This document shows positions 9,501-17,023 of a stretch of 64,000 bases of DNA, one piece after another. Origin of the DNA: Planctomycetota bacterium (lineage in GTDB: Bacteria; Planctomycetota; Phycisphaerae; Sedimentisphaerales; Anaerobacaceae); contig JADFJC010000005.1 of the NCBI GenBank assembly GCA_022566315.1, positions 18,361 through 82,360 of the forward strand. Direction: 5' to 3'. The first letter of the stretch is position 1. Each line of letters begins with the position of its first letter. The notes beneath the pieces were generated by a model. It was not told the origin of the DNA. It made no database searches and saw only the letters and a program-made list of their open reading frames with translations. The translations under genes and the position numbers were made by a program.

Positions 9501-12500
9501 ACTTACGAGCCTCTGAGTTACCTTGCCTTCTACAATATCGAGAATTGCCTGTTCACCCTCTCCCTGCACGACATAATCAACAAAGTCAGGGATGGTATTT
9601 ACAGCTACTGTAGTATGTGGGCCTCCTACGATTATCTTTCCGTTCCATTTATTCGTTTGCCTTAAATGCTCGAGTTTGTGCATCATTCGTAGAGTATCGC
9701 GGAGGCAAATTGTATTAGCATAAATGCCCACGTAGTCTATTTCATTTTTCCAAAGATAGTCTGTATCGAGAAAGTCGTTCGGCTGTAAGTAGTTATCTAT
9801 GAAAAATACCTCATGACCGGCGTTACGCAGCACCGAAATAAGGAAACCAACTCCAATAGGCGGTCTTTTCTCCGAGGTCGAGAATGGAGACTGGGTCGGA
9901 GCAGCAGAGGTTGTCAGCAAAATTCTCATGGATTTCTTAAAATCACTTCCAGGAGTATGCCGGGGGAAGTACGTCGTTTCTTTGTCGTGCAGTTCTTCCG
10001 ATTTGCTGCAATTATGGTTATTATCAACACCTTGAGCTAAAAAAACTCTGCCGTATTTATTTCTAATTTCATCGATCTCTTTTAGTCTCTCTTTTTGTTT
10101 TCCGGGGCCGATTTCGAGGCCTTGCGGGTTTTTGTAATATAATCCGAGTAATTCAGGTATATGAGTAATCGTATAATCTGTGTCAAAAACTATTCGAAGC
10201 CAGAAGTCCCAATCTCCTGCAACTTCGTAGTGGGGCTTAAAATAACCAATAAGCTCGTGAAGTTTTTTCCTCCACATGACTTGAGGGCCACAAGGATTAC
10301 GCTGTGCTATAACCTCTTTGGAGAAATCAGGCCGTTCTATGAAACCGTTTGTATGGTGTTTTTCGAAAGTCTCGTTTGGATAATTCGTGACTATCTGGTC
10401 AATATATATCGCACCTATATGTTCGTTGGCTTCAAGGGTATCGGCTATTATTTCCAGAGCATCCTGCCTTAGCCTGTCATCGGTGTTTGTGTTTACGAGG
10501 TATTTGCCTGAAGCAGCCTGTGCCCCCCTGTTCCAGGACTTGTAAATTGTCTCACGTTTTTCAATTTTGATATACTTTATGTTATCGTATTGCTGCTGGA
10601 ATTGACGGACTACGGCATCTTCGTTTTGCTCAGAGCCGCTATTTACAACAACTATTTCCAATTTCCCCATTTTAAAAATTGTTTGGTTAATCAAACCTTC
10701 AAGACAGCCACGAATGAAGCGTTGAGAGTTGTACATCGAGACGATAGCTGAGACAAGATACTTTCTGCTTTCAACGTCTCCTTGGTTTTGCTGCATAACA
10801 ACGTGTTCAGCCCCTGCTATTAAGTCTTTTTTATACTCGGGTATAACATCGTCCCAACCTTCGATTCTTTTTTCACAGTTAAGGTTCTCCAATGCCTGTA
10901 TGACTTTATTATCGTTCGGATTTTCCTGCAAATAGGACATATACAGACTTCTTGCCTCTTGAACCAGGCCATGACTGGTTAGAACCTGACCACAATTCAG
11001 AACAGTCGCAAGATCGTAGGGGTTAATTTTGAGAGCATTTGTGAAATGTTTTAAGGCATTGGCCAGTTCTCCTTTCTGCAAATATGCTTTGCCGATATTA
11101 TTATGAGCGGCAATAAAGTGCGGAGCAACCTCAATGGCTTTCTTAAAGGCATTGAGGGCACCATCTATATCTTTCCTACCCAATAATTTCTCCCCTGACA
11201 GGTTGTACTTTTCCGCAGAGTTAATAACCGGATGTTCTACTTTTCCAGCAAGAAAATCTTTTGTGCCAAGCGCTAAACTATTTTCGGAAGAAACCGTTAT
11301 TGCCTGTTTGTCGGATAATCTCTGTATAATTTTCAATAAAGGAACAATCGTGTGGTTCAGATCTAATCTTTTTTCAAAAAACTCCAAGCAATTTAGCCTA
11401 AATTTCAACAACTGGCCATTTGTTAAAGGTGTGCTGAAATATCCATTATCATCTACAACCAATCCGAGACCATATTTTCTGACATAATCGCTCATCTGGC
11501 CGATTTCATTTATTATTATCGGCAGTCCATGCTGAAGATACGTCGCAATTTTGCCGGAAGCCATGCCAAGATATTTTATATTATTACCGGTATACTTAGA
11601 TTGATATGTAGGCTCATAGAAAGCAATACCGACATCAGCGGAATGTATTACGCAGTCCAACTGATTAGGGTCAGCGATCGGTTCTAATGAGAAATAAATG
11701 TTATCAAAACATTTGTATTTTGCATAATAAGGACGCACACCCTGGTCAAGCCCATGTCGGTTATGCACTACCAGCACCCAATCATCCGACCACTGCTTTG
11801 CACTTTCAAGTATATAGCCTGCCATAGACCATTGGGCGACAGTGCCCATAAACAGTGCGATCTTCTTATCTTTATTAATTCCCAGGGAATCATACAAATA
11901 AGAGTTCTTTTCCCCTTTTTTAATACCTCTTCCAGCTACGGGGATGTTAATTATTTTTTCTAAAGCGATTTTATTCTCAATTGATAAATACTTGGCACGA
12001 AGTGCATCCTGACAAACAATAAAATCCAGACACTTGCAAGCTTCTATTTCCTCTTGCTTAAATTCCTTGCTTGTTTCTTCTTCAAAGAATATTTCATAAG
12101 ATATCAGCCCACAAGGAATTTCGCGGTTTTGCGCAATTAAAGCCGCCTCAATTATTCCCCTGTCCACACCGATAACCAAATCATAGCTTTTAAAGTTTTC
12201 GTTTATATAGGAGATTATCTTTTCTTGAGAGTTGAGTTTCGGGTCTTCTAAAATAAAGGTACCATTTTCAACTGACTTCTCTGGCTTGTCTAACAAAAAC
12301 AGTGAAGCTCCAGCACACCGATAATGTTGTGGAGTGTAAAACCTTTTGAGGGAATAAATATCGACCTTATAGCCGTTTTCACACAATATCTCAACAATGC
12401 CGGTGAGATTTATATTACTATTAATATTGCCTTCCGGATGAACTATCAGGATCTTCCCGGAATTGGAAGAATTACGTTGTGAACTCGCCACAGTAACTGA

Positions 12501-13292
12501 TTTTATCTCTGTTTTTTCTCCGGACCATTTCTTCTTGAAGTGATTTATCTCATCTCCCGTATAAAAATGGCGACAGTAACGAGATTTATATATCCTTTCC
12601 AAATCACTATCTGGTATTGAAATAGAATCAAGCACGCGTCTATAAAGTCCCTGATACCACTTCTTCTCACTTACATTGTCTTTCACTATGGAAAAATCCG
12701 GTACCCCAAGAAATTCCCGGAATGCATCGTGACAACACCGTGACAGATCCTCAAGTCTTATCAGCAAAATATCTGCATCCTGGACTTTGTATATCTGATA
12801 ACCAGTCGATTTATTAAAATCATTTGCATATATATCAAAATTGAAGACATCTTTAATTTCCTTGTCAAACCAGGTACATGCATAATCAGTTGATTCATTA
12901 AAATCAGCAAATGTCTTAAGTATGTGAGAGTTTATATCATTAAAGGCGCTCTCTGGGTCAACATTAGTTACATGCGACAGGTCACGTTTTATATTATGAA
13001 AAACATCAGAAATGTCACGTGCGACGGGGTCGCGAACCAGAGTGATTATTTTCCACCGTATATTTCCTGCCGTACTGTCAATCAGGCTTCTTATGTCCTT
13101 ACAGTGGTCAAGACGTACATTCGTGCCGGGGATGCTTGAATAGTGATCTTCTATCTGTTTGATATTACTCCAGGACAAAAAGTGAGTGTGGTAAATTTTG
13201 TTCGGCAGGTTGAGTTTCTCAAGAGAGGCCTGAATCGTCTTGGAACCAACCTTACCCATTTGATAAATAACTATTGGATCAAATCGCTGCAT
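6540..13292 (-). CDS. Seven-domain sulfotransferase / glycosyltransferase / radical SAM megaprotein
   Basis: One uninterrupted 2250-codon frame. Approximate order: residues 1-265 sulfotransferase-like domain (YQMGKVGSKTI as PAPS-binding loop, LVRDPVARD as second motif); 277-665 GT-B glycosyltransferase; 695-805 TPR repeats; 845-1080 GT2 domain (VSAIVSMYN, NTNTDDR); 1120-1520 B12-binding radical SAM with the cluster motif CPFRCQFC near 1304; 1538-1830 GT2 (VSVLISAYN, DDGSTD, MDADD); 1924-2200 GT2 (VSVIMPAYN, NDGSTDD, LDHDD). No signal peptide or membrane segment, so it should act in the cytoplasm. Position between the sugar operon and fliD suggests building or transferring a glycan on flagellin; the exact sugar is unknown. 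Such GT/TPR fusions occur in flagellin glycosylation islands, but this combination is unusual. Confidence 0.85.
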   Translation of the reverse strand: MQRFDPIVIYQMGKVGSKTIQASLEKLNLPNKIYHTHFLSWSNIKQIEDHYSSIPGTNVRLDHCKDIRSLIDSTAGNIRWKIITLVRDPVARDISDVFHNIKRDLSHVTNVDPESAFNDINSHILKTFADFNESTDYACTWFDKEIKDVFNFDIYANDFNKSTGYQIYKVQDADILLIRLEDLSRCCHDAFREFLGVPDFSIVKDNVSEKKWYQGLYRRVLDSISIPDSDLERIYKSRYCRHFYTGDEINHFKKKWSGEKTEIKSVTVASSQRNSSNSGKILIVHPEGNINSNINLTGIVEILCENGYKVDIYSLKRFYTPQHYRCAGASLFLLDKPEKSVENGTFILEDPKLNSQEKIISYINENFKSYDLVIGVDRGIIEAALIAQNREIPCGLISYEIFFEEETSKEFKQEEIEACKCLDFIVCQDALRAKYLSIENKIALEKIINIPVAGRGIKKGEKNSYLYDSLGINKDKKIALFMGTVAQWSMAGYILESAKQWSDDWVLVVHNRHGLDQGVRPYYAKYKCFDNIYFSLEPIADPNQLDCVIHSADVGIAFYEPTYQSKYTGNNIKYLGMASGKIATYLQHGLPIIINEIGQMSDYVRKYGLGLVVDDNGYFSTPLTNGQLLKFRLNCLEFFEKRLDLNHTIVPLLKIIQRLSDKQAITVSSENSLALGTKDFLAGKVEHPVINSAEKYNLSGEKLLGRKDIDGALNAFKKAIEVAPHFIAAHNNIGKAYLQKGELANALKHFTNALKINPYDLATVLNCGQVLTSHGLVQEARSLYMSYLQENPNDNKVIQALENLNCEKRIEGWDDVIPEYKKDLIAGAEHVVMQQNQGDVESRKYLVSAIVSMYNSQRFIRGCLEGLINQTIFKMGKLEIVVVNSGSEQNEDAVVRQFQQQYDNIKYIKIEKRETIYKSWNRGAQAASGKYLVNTNTDDRLRQDALEIIADTLEANEHIGAIYIDQIVTNYPNETFEKHHTNGFIERPDFSKEVIAQRNPCGPQVMWRKKLHELIGYFKPHYEVAGDWDFWLRIVFDTDYTITHIPELLGLYYKNPQGLEIGPGKQKERLKEIDEIRNKYGRVFLAQGVDNNHNCSKSEELHDKETTYFPRHTPGSDFKKSMRILLTTSAAPTQSPFSTSEKRPPIGVGFLISVLRNAGHEVFFIDNYLQPNDFLDTDYLWKNEIDYVGIYANTICLRDTLRMMHKLEHLRQTNKWNGKIIVGGPHTTVAVNTIPDFVDYVVQGEGEQAILDIVEGKVTQRLVSYPRIENLDALPMPAWDYFVKLPYNWNVRFFEDQPVFTMNTSRGCPFRCQFCSVGSIWGKKYTYFSAERIVSDIEYLIKNYGTKGIYFREDNFTLNKERLKKFCNLMIEKRIKISWVCESRVSNLTRDIVELMSRAGLRGFYFGVESGSQRMLDLTQKDITVEQIRYVFKWCHEFDVKTAASVIVGVPDETELDILQTNQLLKEIKPTVTWFNVFVGIPDSKLYRLTLDKKLYEYIDDRGLVYLQGHNDRVQHYYNGGFNAFIPYQEKNKDMTNRPKVSVLISAYNSEKYIEQALESIYNQTYQDFEVIIVDDGSTDRTSEILVNMKDPRTFICRNSVNKGLTKSLNIGLKLCRGEYVARMDADDISHPQRFEKQVGFLNENPECVALGSWYGRIDSNGEVWGSKETPIGYEDIKKNLPIGNCVGHGSMMLRRSSLVEIGGYNEKYTYAQDYDLLLRLSEVGEIRNLGEYLYNLRSWPGAVSATRAEQQNEYAELALQESVEREFDTRPVNRTMLYRFADRALAQFVNSKYISCIITLNTVGKRVKGVERIFRNYDLLRGLAYFAVSMKAESRGYLNREIQNYNNAAARQFISDYFENQIEADVRNWYLENSKLYDLRLIDLENESCQQRQNNNISEPYVSEQQSEQKGIRQSSCCKQSEPLVSVIMPAYNAAEHIAEAIESVLIQNYRNLELIVVNDGSTDDTKDIVFSFKDERIKYFYHENSGLAATHNTGIEKSEGSFLIKLDHDDMMTADFIAAHLAEFEKHPDVDLVYCDDCLIDENSKPIRVIERPEYTDRRLLIRDLFHCGFPVVPFRTCIRRSVFDKIGFFDEELLVGEDYDMMRRFVKAGLKIHHLKGAMYLRRMTSDSLSRNCSAQKAKSHFDVVKRFTDTFTYDELFPDVEWDKIAPEMRQLHAKCLTAGTYLAIGQEYVKTNAPECSRTAFDRACSELNDCVKIDPENQGLRQLLQKSKLIRARYTEAPQQVVSK

Positions 13293-13369
13293 CTATCAGT
13301 CTTTCTTCGTTTACATTCTCAAAGCATTCATATTCTGTCTTGACAGATTATTCCCATAGACAAATTTTT

Positions 13370-13397
13370 CTATCAGAGTGTAAATTCCATACCTTTA
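13370..13397 (-). promoter_or_regulatory. Weak FliA-like (sigma-28) promoter candidate
   Basis: On the minus strand TAAAGGTA is followed, with a 12-base gap, by TCTGATAG, which resembles the FliA pattern TAAAGTTT-N11-GCCGATAA but is one base longer in spacing and matches only 5 of 8 positions in the -10 box. It lies about 80 bases upstream of the megaprotein start. Given as a possibility only. Confidence 0.22.
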
Positions 13398-13459
13398 ACG
13401 GCTAATCCCTCTAACAGGCAAAATTTGTAAGCGCTTGCGAATATAAGAGTTACGTGCTT

Positions 13460-13500
13460 TTAAATAAAAAACAGTAAGTCCTATTACAATAAAGACTTAC
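13460..13500 (-). terminator. Rho-independent terminator of the sugar operon
   Basis: On the minus strand GTAAGTC and GACTTAC form a 7-bp stem with a 13-base loop, followed at once by TGTTTTTTATTT. It lies 120 bases downstream of the methyltransferase stop codon, so it should end the long pse/glycosylation transcript before the separate megaprotein gene. Confidence 0.65.
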
Positions 13501-13619
13501 GCATTTTAAACCCCGATATTCAACTAAAATGCCGGCTTAGCTGCCGGTATTGTGAAATTCTTCCGGAAAAATACCCACAGGCGTATAAATAATGCACAAA
13601 TCCCCCTTCTCAGAGATGC

Positions 13620-14396
13620 TCAGGTATTTGTAACAACAGCCCCGCAACAACCGCTCCAAGTGTCAGTTCCAGGCTTTTTTTCAGTCATCCATCCATATGA
13701 AAATACCAATTTCATCCCCGCCTGGCGCAAAAACTCTTCTATCTCCGGCATAAATAAGTATCTGACTCGATGGCATTCATTAAACTCCTCGATGTTACCG
13801 GTGGTTTTGTCATGAATTGTCATATCATAATTCACTTCCACACAATTGCTGTTCTCAAGCATTTTTGGCCTTGCAACTCTCTTAATTTCCATTGCCTGCT
13901 CGATTATTTTTTTCTCTCGCACCTCGGGTTTTTCAGCCAGTACAGCCGGTCCATACCAGAAATCAAAAATAAATATCCCTTCGGGCTCTAAGTGTTCGGC
14001 AACCACTTCAAACATAGCCTGCAAATCTTCATCAGTTGTCTGATAACTAAGAACATGAAAAAGCGAGACTATTACATCAAAATTTTTCCCGACGTTTAAC
14101 TTGCGAATATCGGCTACTTCAAAATTCACCTTTTGGCTGACTTGACTACTGAGTTGTGTCTTACGTTCCCCGGCCTTCGCTATCATCTTCTCACTCAAGT
14201 CAACCCCAAAAACATCAAATCCCTTCTCAGCAAGACTCACCGCATGTCTGCCCGTGCCACATCCCAGATCCAGAATGGATTTTGCACCGGGAGCAAATTT
14301 CTCCAAAAGGCCGCAGATATAATCCGTCTCACCTCTGTAATCTTTATCATGGTAAAGCAAATCATAATAATGGGCGTAATTGTCAAAGACCTTCAT
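13620..14396 (-). CDS. Class I SAM-dependent methyltransferase
   Basis: A 258-aa methyltransferase with the SAM-binding motif LDLGCGTGRHAVSLAEKGFD, a following acidic turn (VFGVDLSEKMI) and the motif IV region VIVSLFHVLSYQ. It begins with a 4-base ATGA overlap with the aminotransferase upstream, so the two are translationally coupled. In this sugar cluster the likely substrate is a nucleotide-activated amino sugar or its glycoside (inference). It is the last gene before a terminator. Confidence 0.88.
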   Translation of the reverse strand: MKVFDNYAHYYDLLYHDKDYRGETDYICGLLEKFAPGAKSILDLGCGTGRHAVSLAEKGFDVFGVDLSEKMIAKAGERKTQLSSQVSQKVNFEVADIRKLNVGKNFDVIVSLFHVLSYQTTDEDLQAMFEVVAEHLEPEGIFIFDFWYGPAVLAEKPEVREKKIIEQAMEIKRVARPKMLENSNCVEVNYDMTIHDKTTGNIEEFNECHRVRYLFMPEIEEFLRQAGMKLVFSYGWMTEKKPGTDTWSGCCGAVVTNT

Positions 14397-15523
14397 TTAA
14401 GAATTTCCTTCAGACACTCCACCACATATTCAATCTGCAATTCGGTCAACGCCAATCCGCTGGGGACATAAAATCCCCGCCTTGCAAGCTTCTCAGCAAC
14501 AGGATAGTTTTCCTTCTCGAACATACCTGTCTTTTTAAACACAGGTTGCTCGTGTATCGGCCAGAAAAAGGGCCTTGTCCCTACCTGTTTGTCAGCCATA
14601 TATTTTCTTACATAGTCTGCATCATATCCAAAATCATCAGCCAGCAAAACTCCATAGACCCAGTAGATATTATCTGCGTATGTGATTCGGTCCTTCGGCA
14701 ACTGCAACTGTTCAATACCCGAAAGTAACTCAGTATACTTCTTGCCAACCTGATGTTTTTTTTCAATGAATCTATCAAGTTGCTCTAACTGCGCAACCCC
14801 CAACGCCGCCTGCAGATTAGTCATTCTGAAATTGTAGCCGAGTTCATCATGAATAAATCTTCTGTTCTTTTTGAAACATAAGTTCCGCAATTCTTTAGAC
14901 TTACGAGCAATCTGCTCATTGTCTGTAACTACCATTCCACCTTCACCTGTTGTCACCAGTTTATTCGGATAAAAACTGAAAATACTGATATCACCGAAAC
15001 TACCACAGGGTTTACCTTTATAAGTTAAGCCATGTGCTTGTGCAGCGTCTTCTATGATTTTCAAATCATATTTTTTCGCGATAGCGATAACTTGGTCCAT
15101 ATCCACCGGCAATCCATAAATATGAACTACCATAATCGCTTTTGTCTTTGGTGTGATTTTATCTTCAAGTTGTGAGACATCCATATTCCAGGTCACAGGG
15201 TCGCTATCAATCAGTACCGGGGATGCGCATGTCCGCACAATAGCTGCGGCACATGAGATAATAGTAAATGTCGGCATTATAACTTCATCACCCGGCCCAA
15301 TCCCTAATGCCGATACAGCCACCTGGAGTGCTGCGGTACCGCTGCTTACAGCAACACCAAACCTTCTACCTACCCGGGCAGCAAATTCCCTTTCGAATCT
15401 TTTGACAAATGGACCCTCCGAAGAAATCCAGCCACTTTCAATACACTCAAGCAGATACTTTTTTTCGTTGCCGCAAAGCAGCAGCTCATTAACCGGAACA
15501 AAAATGCTTTCAGCTGTTTTCAT
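14393..15523 (-). CDS. DegT/DnrJ/EryC1-family sugar aminotransferase
   Basis: A 376-aa PLP-dependent nucleotide-sugar aminotransferase. Family signatures are SSGTAALQVAVSALGIGPGDEV, the cofactor region IIEDAAQAHG, and the Schiff-base lysine in FSFYPNKLVTTGEGG. It would aminate a keto-sugar, separately from pseC in the same island. The gene overlaps the following methyltransferase by 4 bases. A decayed copy of its first 45 codons lies about 540 bases upstream at 16061-16198. The amino group acceptor and position cannot be read from sequence. Confidence 0.92.
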   Translation of the reverse strand: MKTAESIFVPVNELLLCGNEKKYLLECIESGWISSEGPFVKRFEREFAARVGRRFGVAVSSGTAALQVAVSALGIGPGDEVIMPTFTIISCAAAIVRTCASPVLIDSDPVTWNMDVSQLEDKITPKTKAIMVVHIYGLPVDMDQVIAIAKKYDLKIIEDAAQAHGLTYKGKPCGSFGDISIFSFYPNKLVTTGEGGMVVTDNEQIARKSKELRNLCFKKNRRFIHDELGYNFRMTNLQAALGVAQLEQLDRFIEKKHQVGKKYTELLSGIEQLQLPKDRITYADNIYWVYGVLLADDFGYDADYVRKYMADKQVGTRPFFWPIHEQPVFKKTGMFEKENYPVAEKLARRGFYVPSGLALTELQIEYVVECLKEILK

Positions 15524-15574
15524 TAGAGACTCTTGTTTTTCGCTGTTCCTGTCTGGATTTTGAATTCGCTACCT

Positions 15575-16042
15575 TTATTGCGTAAGTAACCTTAAAAGGC
15601 AGTGTTTTAGCTCATCAGTTTCTTCAAATCTTTCTTTATCAACTTCAAAAGAGATATAAGGCCCTTGCTTGACCTCTATTAACTCTGATTCCTCAAGAAA
15701 AACAAAGCCGTGTCCTCCGCTGGCTAAAAGAATAACGTCACCTGCCACAAGTTCTTCACTTCTTATATATTTTTTTTCGTCCGAATAAAGATCCACTCGA
15801 ATCCTGCCTGACTTTACAAGTAGAGTCTCCTGTGTGTACTGGATTTGGCGAACAACTAATTTATGAGTATGGGGAAGAATTTTATGCCCTGCAGGATGTC
15901 TCATGTAACCTAACTGCTGGGAGAATTCTTTGGGCGTAAAAAACTCAACACTATTCGTATGAAAATCGTGAGGAATAATAATAGCTATTAGTTTGTCCCC
16001 CGAAGTAATTTCTTTAATCATAGCTAATCTGGAATTTCCCAT
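15575..16042 (-). CDS. Cupin-fold protein, probably sugar-biosynthesis associated
   Basis: A 155-aa protein with a single cupin barrel: HPAGHKILPHTHK carries the histidine motif, followed by LLVKSGRIRVDLYSDE and a second motif AGDVILLASGGHGF with LIEVKQGPY. It resembles small cupins that accompany nucleotide-sugar aminotransferases (WxcM-like group). It lies 51 bases before the aminotransferase and may act on the same sugar. The start could also be the internal ATG at 16024 (MIKEITSG). A similar-looking decayed fragment may exist at 29560-29665. Confidence 0.7.
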   Translation of the reverse strand: MGNSRLAMIKEITSGDKLIAIIIPHDFHTNSVEFFTPKEFSQQLGYMRHPAGHKILPHTHKLVVRQIQYTQETLLVKSGRIRVDLYSDEKKYIRSEELVAGDVILLASGGHGFVFLEESELIEVKQGPYISFEVDKERFEETDELKHCLLRLLTQ

Positions 16043-16060
16043 TTATCTCTGCTCAGCTAC

Positions 16061-16198
16061 GCTGCTGTGTCACTACTTACCGCAATACCAAACTTCCTGC
16101 CTATATGCGCAGAAAATTGCTCCTCAAACTTTTTAACAAACGGTCCCGCTGAAGGAATCTAACCGCTTTCAATACATTCGATTAGGTACTTCTTTGAC
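16061..16198 (-). pseudogene. Relic of a DegT-family aminotransferase 5' end
   Basis: Reading the minus strand gives KKYLIECIESG, a stop codon, then IPSAGPFVKKFEEQF and IGRKFGIAVSSDTAA. This aligns without gaps over about 45 codons with the start of the intact aminotransferase at 14393-15523 (KKYLLECIESGW, GPFVKRFEREF, VGRRFGVAVSSGTAA). A tryptophan TGG has become TAG and the frame stops at both ends, so it is a fragment left by duplication or recombination. It overlaps the last codons of the GT2 gene in a different frame. Confidence 0.85.
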
Positions 16199-17023
16199 CC
16201 CACCATTTATGGTTAATTCTTTTTTCTCACTATCGATTAAAGCTTTTAACTTTACCTTAACCTGCTGAAACTTCTCATATGCGGTAAGCGCCTTAAGCTT
16301 CTCAAGGGTAATCATATAATGATTCATTAGTGCCTCTGTGCCTGCATATTTGATTATTTCGTCTGCGTGTTTTTCTACAATCTGGTAATAGCCTTCCGCA
16401 TCCTTGTACTTATCATTCGATATGGTGTCTTCAGAATGGCAACGATGATAAATAAACAGAGGCTCGGACACAAACCCGAATTCATAATGCCTGGCAAGCC
16501 TAATCGATGTATCCCATTCTTGAAACGAAGTAATAGCTTCATCAAGATAGCCGATACGCTCAAGGCATTCACGTTTCACTAATAGCCCCTGGAACATTGG
16601 AAATGGACGCTTGAGAAGTTCCTTGTAGATATTACCTGATAGCGACAGAACGCCCATGTTTCGAGGAGTGATATCTTTTCCTTCTGTTATATAACATTCA
16701 GAATGAATCACCTTAAAGCCTTCTCTTTCTTGCAAATCGAAACCTGCTTGTAGTCGATTTGGCAACCATTCATCATCAGAATCGAGAAAAGCGATCCACT
16801 CGCCGGTTGCATTTCTGATACCTGTGTTCCTTGCTGCCTGGTCACCTTTATTTGTATTGTGGCAAATAAGCTTTACTCTGCTGTCCCGGCAAGCAAGCTT
16901 CTCAACAATCTGGACGGTATTATCAGTCGAACAGTCATCGACAACAATTATTTCATAGACAGGACAGATTTGCTTCAGTGTGCTGACTATAGCTCTTTCG
17001 ATAGTTTTCTCACGGTTGTACAC
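16169..17023 (-). pseudogene. GT2 glycosyltransferase domain cut off by a frameshift
   Basis: The 284-codon frame is a GT2 (GT-A fold) domain: IIVVDDCSTDNTV, NKGDQAARNTGIRNATG, AFLDSDDEW. The frame opens at a GTG inside the first beta strand (VYNREKTIE), without a proper N-terminus or ribosome binding site. In the preceding 1398-codon frame the last meaningful residues are ERVATI; deleting one A in ATTAATTCC would join them into ERVATIIPVYNREK, a normal GT2 start. So this is most likely the C-terminal part of the upstream fusion protein, separated by a one-base insertion, a sequencing error, or recoding. Its own C-terminus (GVKEVPNRMY) runs into the aminotransferase relic. Confidence 0.8.

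Larger units (their letters stand above)
13293..13619. other. Gene-free spacer ahead of the megaprotein
   Basis: About 330 bases without a supported gene. It contains the terminator hairpin of the upstream (minus-strand) operon at 13460-13500, a second GC-rich hairpin at 13529-13550 (GCCGGC TTAGCT GCCGGT), and AT-rich DNA that must carry the megaprotein promoter. Plus-strand ORFs predicted here look random. Confidence 0.7.
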
